In this document: positions 60,587 to 64,000 of the stretch, one piece after another
How positions within the stretch are numbered: the stretch's first letter is position 1
Layout of the letters: every line of letters begins with the position of its first letter
From: Sphingomonas taxi
Lineage (GTDB): Bacteria > Pseudomonadota > Alphaproteobacteria > Sphingomonadales > Sphingomonadaceae
Length of the DNA stretch: 64,000 nucleotides
Reading direction: 5' to 3'
NCBI GenBank assembly: GCA_003243195.1
Contig: QFQI01000001.1
Span: 496,001-560,000, forward strand
Notes under the pieces: generated by a model
Told to the model about the DNA's origin: nothing
The model's database searches: none
The model's input: only the letters and a program-made list of their open reading frames with translations
Made by a program: the position numbers and the translations under genes

Positions 60587-63496
60587 TCAGAACTCGGCAG
60601 TCAGGCCGACGAAGAAGGAACGCCCCGCGACGTCGTACACGCCGGGATAGGTGTTGCCGTTGCCGAAGTCGGCCAGAATCCCCTGCGCGATCGCCGGCGG
60701 GTCGCGATCCAGCAGGTTGTTCACGCCGATCCGCAACGTCAGCTCCTTCATCACCGCCGCGCTTGCCGCGAGATCGAAGTAATTGGCGACCGGCAGGCGC
60801 GAATTGACGTCATAGCCGCTGATGAACAGCTTGGTCGGGCCGACGTAGCGCCAGTTGAGCGACATCGAGCCCTTGGCATCCGGCGACGACCAGGTGAAGC
60901 GCGCCTGGTGGCGCCACTTCGGGCTGGGCTGGCGGCACGACGAACCGAAATAGCCCGCGCAATCATATTCGTCCTGACCGGGCAGCGGCACGGTCTTCAG
61001 GTCGTGCAGCCACGTGCCATCCATGCTGACGTCGAACCCGCCGATCGCGGTGGTAAGCGCATAGCTGGCGCGGATGTCGACGCCGCTGGTCGACAGCGAG
61101 CCGGTGTTCTGCGTGTTGGAGGCGACATAGCCGCCCGTGTTCGCATCGCCGCCGAACAGCACGCCGTTGCGCGGGTTGCGGTTGAACAGCGAGCAGAAGA
61201 ACGGATTGCCGCTCTCGATGCACTGATCGATCGTCAGCTGCATCGGGATCGAATTGATATAGTCCTTCACCTTGATGTTGTAATAATCGACCGACAGCGT
61301 GAGGCCACGGACAAAACGCGGCGTCAGAACGACACCGGCGGTATAGGTATCCGCCTCTTCCGGGCGCAGCGCGGTATTGCCACCGAAGAAGCCCGTGCAC
61401 TGCTCGCTGGGGCATTCGATGATATTGCCGTATTGCGCTGCCGTCACGCCGGTCAGCTGGCACTGCGCCAGCGTCGCCTTCGGGTTCGTTCCCGCGCAAG
61501 GATCCTGCGTGGTCACGTTGCCCGGATATTGCGGCTGGAACAGCTCGGTGATGTTGGGCGCGCGGATCGCGCGATTGTATCCGCCACGCAGGCGCAGGTC
61601 GCGTGACGGCGCCCAGGCCAGTTCCCCCTTGTAGGTGGAGATCCCCTTGCTGTTGGTGCTGTACTTGGAGAAACGATAACCGCCGGTCAGCGACAGTTCC
61701 TCGAAGAACGGCCGGTTCTCGACCAGCGGCACATGGACTTCGGTGAAGCCTTCGGTGACGTCGAAGGCGCCGGAATTCTCCATGGTGCCCTTTGCCAGCG
61801 CAAGAGCGTCCGCCGTGAACTTCAGGCTCTCGCGGCGGTGCTCGACGCCGACCACCACACCGACGCCGGTGTCCGCCCATGGCAGCTTCGCGCCATATTC
61901 ACCGCCATCGAACGTGACCGTGCCCGACAGCACCGTCTCCTTGTCCAGCCCCTCGGTGCTGGTCGGTGCGTAGATGTAGTTCAGCGCCGCGGCGGTCGGG
62001 CCGCCATACTGGAACACGTTGAGCGGCACGCAGCCCGGATCCGATCCGTCGATCACCGAGCGGCAGGTCGGAACGCCATTGACCAGATCGACCTTCAGCG
62101 CCCGGTTCGCGCGCGCCGGATCGATGTCGTTCTGATAGGTTTCGTTGAAGATCACGGTTGAGAACAGCGCATTGGCATCATAGCGGATGCCGCGCGCGAT
62201 CTCGCCGCGCACCCCGCCGGTGACGCGATAGTCGGTATGGCGCAGATCGTCGCGACGCGGCTGCGCCGGCGCGGCGACGGGTCGATAGCCGATATACACG
62301 TCCTGCGTCGCGCTGGTGCCCGCTGCCGCGCCGCACAGCAGCGACGCCTGCTGCGTGCTCATCAACGGGTTGTTGCAGTTGATCGAGTAATTATAGCCCT
62401 GGAAGAGTGCCGACGGCGCGACCTGCGAATTGGTCTGATCGTCCATGAACATGAAACTGCCATAGATTTCTACGGCCGAGTTCACTTCGTATTTGGCGAA
62501 CGCACCGGCGGTGTAGCGGGTATCGTTGCGCTGGAAGTAGTTGAGCGGTGAGTAGTTGTAGCGAAAGCTGGGATCGTACTGCACCCACGTCTTGCTGCCA
62601 TCGGTCGTATTGTTGTAACCGCCCGCGGCGATCCCGTCGCGCAACGGCACAAACCGGCCAAATTGATTGTTCGACGAGCCGCCGCACGTCAGCGACGTCG
62701 CCACGTCGTCCGTGAACACGGGGTCGAGCGCGCACGCCGACACGTCGCGATTGTATTGCAGGATCGGCTTGACGTCCCGATACCCGAAATACGCGGTCAC
62801 ATTGCCGCGGCCTTCGTCGAAATTCGCGCCCATCGCGAGGTTGGCGGTGAAACGCTGGCCATCGACCGGCGACGTCGGCGCGTTGTCGAAACCCGCCGCG
62901 GCGACGCGCGCACGATTGCCGGCATTGTCGTTCTGATGCGCGGAGAAGCCATATTGGACGTCGCCCAGCACGCCGTTCAGGTCGTCGCGCAGCACGAAGT
63001 TGATGACGCCCGACACCGCGTCCGATCCGTAAACCGCCGATGCGCCGCCGGTCACCACGTCGATGCGCTTCACCATGAACGACGGGATGAAGTTCAGGTC
63101 GGTCGCCTGGATCGGCAACAACCGCTGGCCGTTGACCAGCGTCAGGTTGCGGTTGTTGCCAAGGTTGCGCAGATTGACCTTGGCGGTGCCGTCCGAACCG
63201 TTCGACACATTCTCGTTCGCGTCCGGGGTAATCTGCGGCAGGCGGTTCAGCACGCTTTCCACGTTGGTGGCGCCCTGAAGCCGGATCTCGCCGGCGTCGA
63301 CCGTGGTGATCGGGCTGTTGCTCATCACCCCCGGCCGCGCGAGTCGCGTGCCGGTTACGACGACACCCTCGCCCTCCGCCTCGGCAACTGCGCCGGCCTC
63401 CCCGCCGCTCTCCACCTGCGCCTGCGCCGGCACCGCCATGCCCAGCACCAGCGCCCCCATGGCGGCAGATGCCAGCCACCTCCTCGACCGAACCAT
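60587..63496 (-). CDS. TonB-dependent receptor of a saccharide/peptide unit
   Basis: A 969-residue outer membrane receptor. Signal peptide RSRRWLASAAMGALVLGMAV ending PAQAQ; TonB-box-like GVVVTGTRLARPGV; plug with NVESVLNRLPQITPDANEN, RVDVVTGGASAVYGSDAV (the common VTGGASAVYG motif) and a barrel ending RSFFVGLTAEF. It is the first gene of the receptor-lacZ-S9 set, so a beta-galactoside or a glycopeptide is the likely substrate. AAAGGGGG lies 5 bases before ATG 63496; an earlier start would lie in the leader repeats. Confidence 0.92.
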   Translation of the reverse strand: MVRSRRWLASAAMGALVLGMAVPAQAQVESGGEAGAVAEAEGEGVVVTGTRLARPGVMSNSPITTVDAGEIRLQGATNVESVLNRLPQITPDANENVSNGSDGTAKVNLRNLGNNRNLTLVNGQRLLPIQATDLNFIPSFMVKRIDVVTGGASAVYGSDAVSGVINFVLRDDLNGVLGDVQYGFSAHQNDNAGNRARVAAAGFDNAPTSPVDGQRFTANLAMGANFDEGRGNVTAYFGYRDVKPILQYNRDVSACALDPVFTDDVATSLTCGGSSNNQFGRFVPLRDGIAAGGYNNTTDGSKTWVQYDPSFRYNYSPLNYFQRNDTRYTAGAFAKYEVNSAVEIYGSFMFMDDQTNSQVAPSALFQGYNYSINCNNPLMSTQQASLLCGAAAGTSATQDVYIGYRPVAAPAQPRRDDLRHTDYRVTGGVRGEIARGIRYDANALFSTVIFNETYQNDIDPARANRALKVDLVNGVPTCRSVIDGSDPGCVPLNVFQYGGPTAAALNYIYAPTSTEGLDKETVLSGTVTFDGGEYGAKLPWADTGVGVVVGVEHRRESLKFTADALALAKGTMENSGAFDVTEGFTEVHVPLVENRPFFEELSLTGGYRFSKYSTNSKGISTYKGELAWAPSRDLRLRGGYNRAIRAPNITELFQPQYPGNVTTQDPCAGTNPKATLAQCQLTGVTAAQYGNIIECPSEQCTGFFGGNTALRPEEADTYTAGVVLTPRFVRGLTLSVDYYNIKVKDYINSIPMQLTIDQCIESGNPFFCSLFNRNPRNGVLFGGDANTGGYVASNTQNTGSLSTSGVDIRASYALTTAIGGFDVSMDGTWLHDLKTVPLPGQDEYDCAGYFGSSCRQPSPKWRHQARFTWSSPDAKGSMSLNWRYVGPTKLFISGYDVNSRLPVANYFDLAASAAVMKELTLRIGVNNLLDRDPPAIAQGILADFGNGNTYPGVYDVAGRSFFVGLTAEF

Positions 63497-63590
63497 GATG
63501 ACCCCCTTCTTTCTGCCTGCCTGATGCAGCGAACATACATCGAAGAAGACATACATCAAATATATTATACGATACTATGCAACAAGGATG
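63497..63590 (-). promoter_or_regulatory. leader/promoter region of the receptor-lacZ-S9 set
   Basis: This is the most A/T-rich stretch near the right end. It holds TATAAT on the minus strand (63564-63569), a likely -10, though a -35 at a standard spacing is not clear. Two direct copies of ACATACATC (63533-63541 and 63549-63557, 16 bases start to start) lie between the -10 and the gene. Confidence 0.45.
63533..63557. repeat. direct repeat ACATACATC, two copies
   Basis: ACATACATC at 63533-63541 and again at 63549-63557, with 7 bases between. The copies sit in the leader of the TonB receptor gene, 37 to 61 bases before its ATG. They may be tandem half-sites for a regulator. Confidence 0.55.
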
Positions 63591-64000
63591 TCCTATCGGG
63601 AGCGGCCGCGACCAAGACCGTTGCGGCGTACGTCGTCCAGAGTGGCGGCGGATGGGAGGGCACGACGCAGGGGCAGTGGCGATCACCACGCAGCCCGGCA
63701 GGCGCGGTCGACGCGGCGGTCCGGGAGGGGATCTTCCGTCCGGCGGGCGTCGGCAAGCCGGTCTGTCTGCGGAAGACGCAGATGATTATCGCCACGGGCG
63801 CATGGCGACGCGGGGCGTCACACGAGCGACCTTGCGCTGCGCCGGAACGAGCGACGCGTCGCGTCACCTCGCGGCGCATGCGGAAAGGTCGCGGAATCCC
63901 ACGAAAGCGCCGCCCGGGGACTGACCGTCGCGGTCAATCCCCGCCGGCTGGCAACAGGGGCGTGGTCATTGCCGCGCCCCGTCGGGATCAGGCCGCGAGG
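63591..64000. other. 410-base stretch at the right edge without a supported gene
   Basis: I see no convincing coding region; open frames here have no ribosome-binding site and no family match. A strong hairpin at 63916-63942 is described separately. A minus-strand frame entering from the edge would stop at 63988 (TGA), so the end of another gene may lie beyond the window. Confidence 0.35.
63916..63942. terminator. GC-rich hairpin near the right edge
   Basis: GGGGACTGACCG (63916-63927) and CGGTCAATCCCC (63931-63942) pair in 11 of 12 positions around TCG. No T-run follows on either strand. It lies 46 bases downstream of a possible minus-strand stop at 63988, so it may end a gene outside the window. 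Confidence 0.35.

Noticed and set aside
63577..63582. TTGCAT on the minus strand as the -35 of the receptor-lacZ promoter
   Set aside because: It is only 7 bases from the TATAAT, far too close for a sigma-70 promoter.
63577..63924. 115-codon plus frame and 104-codon minus frame near the right edge
   Set aside because: Neither has a ribosome-binding site or a recognisable pattern, and both overlap the hairpin or promoter region.

Overview
The window is GC-rich chromosomal DNA from an alphaproteobacterium, most likely a sphingomonad (Sphingomonas or a close relative). The evidence is a DivK-type single-domain response regulator, alphaproteobacterial families (DUF3572, IalB, DUF1328), four long TonB-dependent receptors, a TPR-sulfotransferase beside one of them, and the heavy G/C third-position bias of every gene. 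I see no rRNA, tRNA, CRISPR array, transposase or phage gene. Genes are tightly packed and many are joined by 4-base start/stop overlaps.

Layout. 1-2.9 kb: 5' part of an M3 peptidase, a DUF1328 protein, Dps, ribosomal protein L33 and DivK. 2.9-5.5 kb: DUF3572, a HAD-like protein, RidA and a FemAB-like acyltransferase. 5.5-10.6 kb: a minus-strand run of a UDP-galactopyranose-mutase-like flavoenzyme and two large membrane proteins, probably glycan or lipid related, divergent from an unknown 798-residue exported protein. 13-18.7 kb: argG, an EF-hand protein, cyclopropane fatty acid synthase, thrC and an RNA-type methyltransferase. 18.7-21.2 kb: ccmA/ccmB with a zincin, and a pterin dehydratase. 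21.3-22.6 kb: a heme N-oxygenase-like (YqcI/YcgG) gene coupled to a DUF1989 gene. 22.9-26 kb: fdhD and a YdeP-type molybdoenzyme behind an FNR/FixK-like site. 26-31 kb: a TonB receptor and an OpuB-type transporter with fused permease and binding domains. 31-38.8 kb: SDR, dnaN, an outer-membrane barrel, an IalB-like protein, rlmN, a TauE/SafE transporter, a flavin reductase, and a cytochrome b paired with a lipoprotein molybdoenzyme.

38.9-49.2 kb is an accessory-looking block: an M20 hydrolase, a TetR regulator with a clear operator, a Rieske oxygenase, a PYROXD2-like FAD enzyme, an APC permease, a TPR-sulfotransferase and a TonB receptor. It reads as uptake and oxidation of a small nitrogenous or amphiphilic compound; the substrate is not readable from sequence. 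49.6-55 kb is a siderophore-type unit (receptor, periplasmic esterase, two small membrane proteins, PepSY reductase). 55.1-63.5 kb is a minus-strand saccharide/peptide unit: TonB receptor, GH2 beta-galactosidase and S9 peptidase, with direct repeats in its leader.

The observations most worth following up are the N-oxygenase/DUF1989 pair, the stem that would bury the ribosome-binding site of the M3 peptidase gene, the FNR-type site before fdhD, the Rieske/FAD/permease block with its operator, and the TPR-sulfotransferase with an altered PAPS-binding loop next to a TonB receptor.
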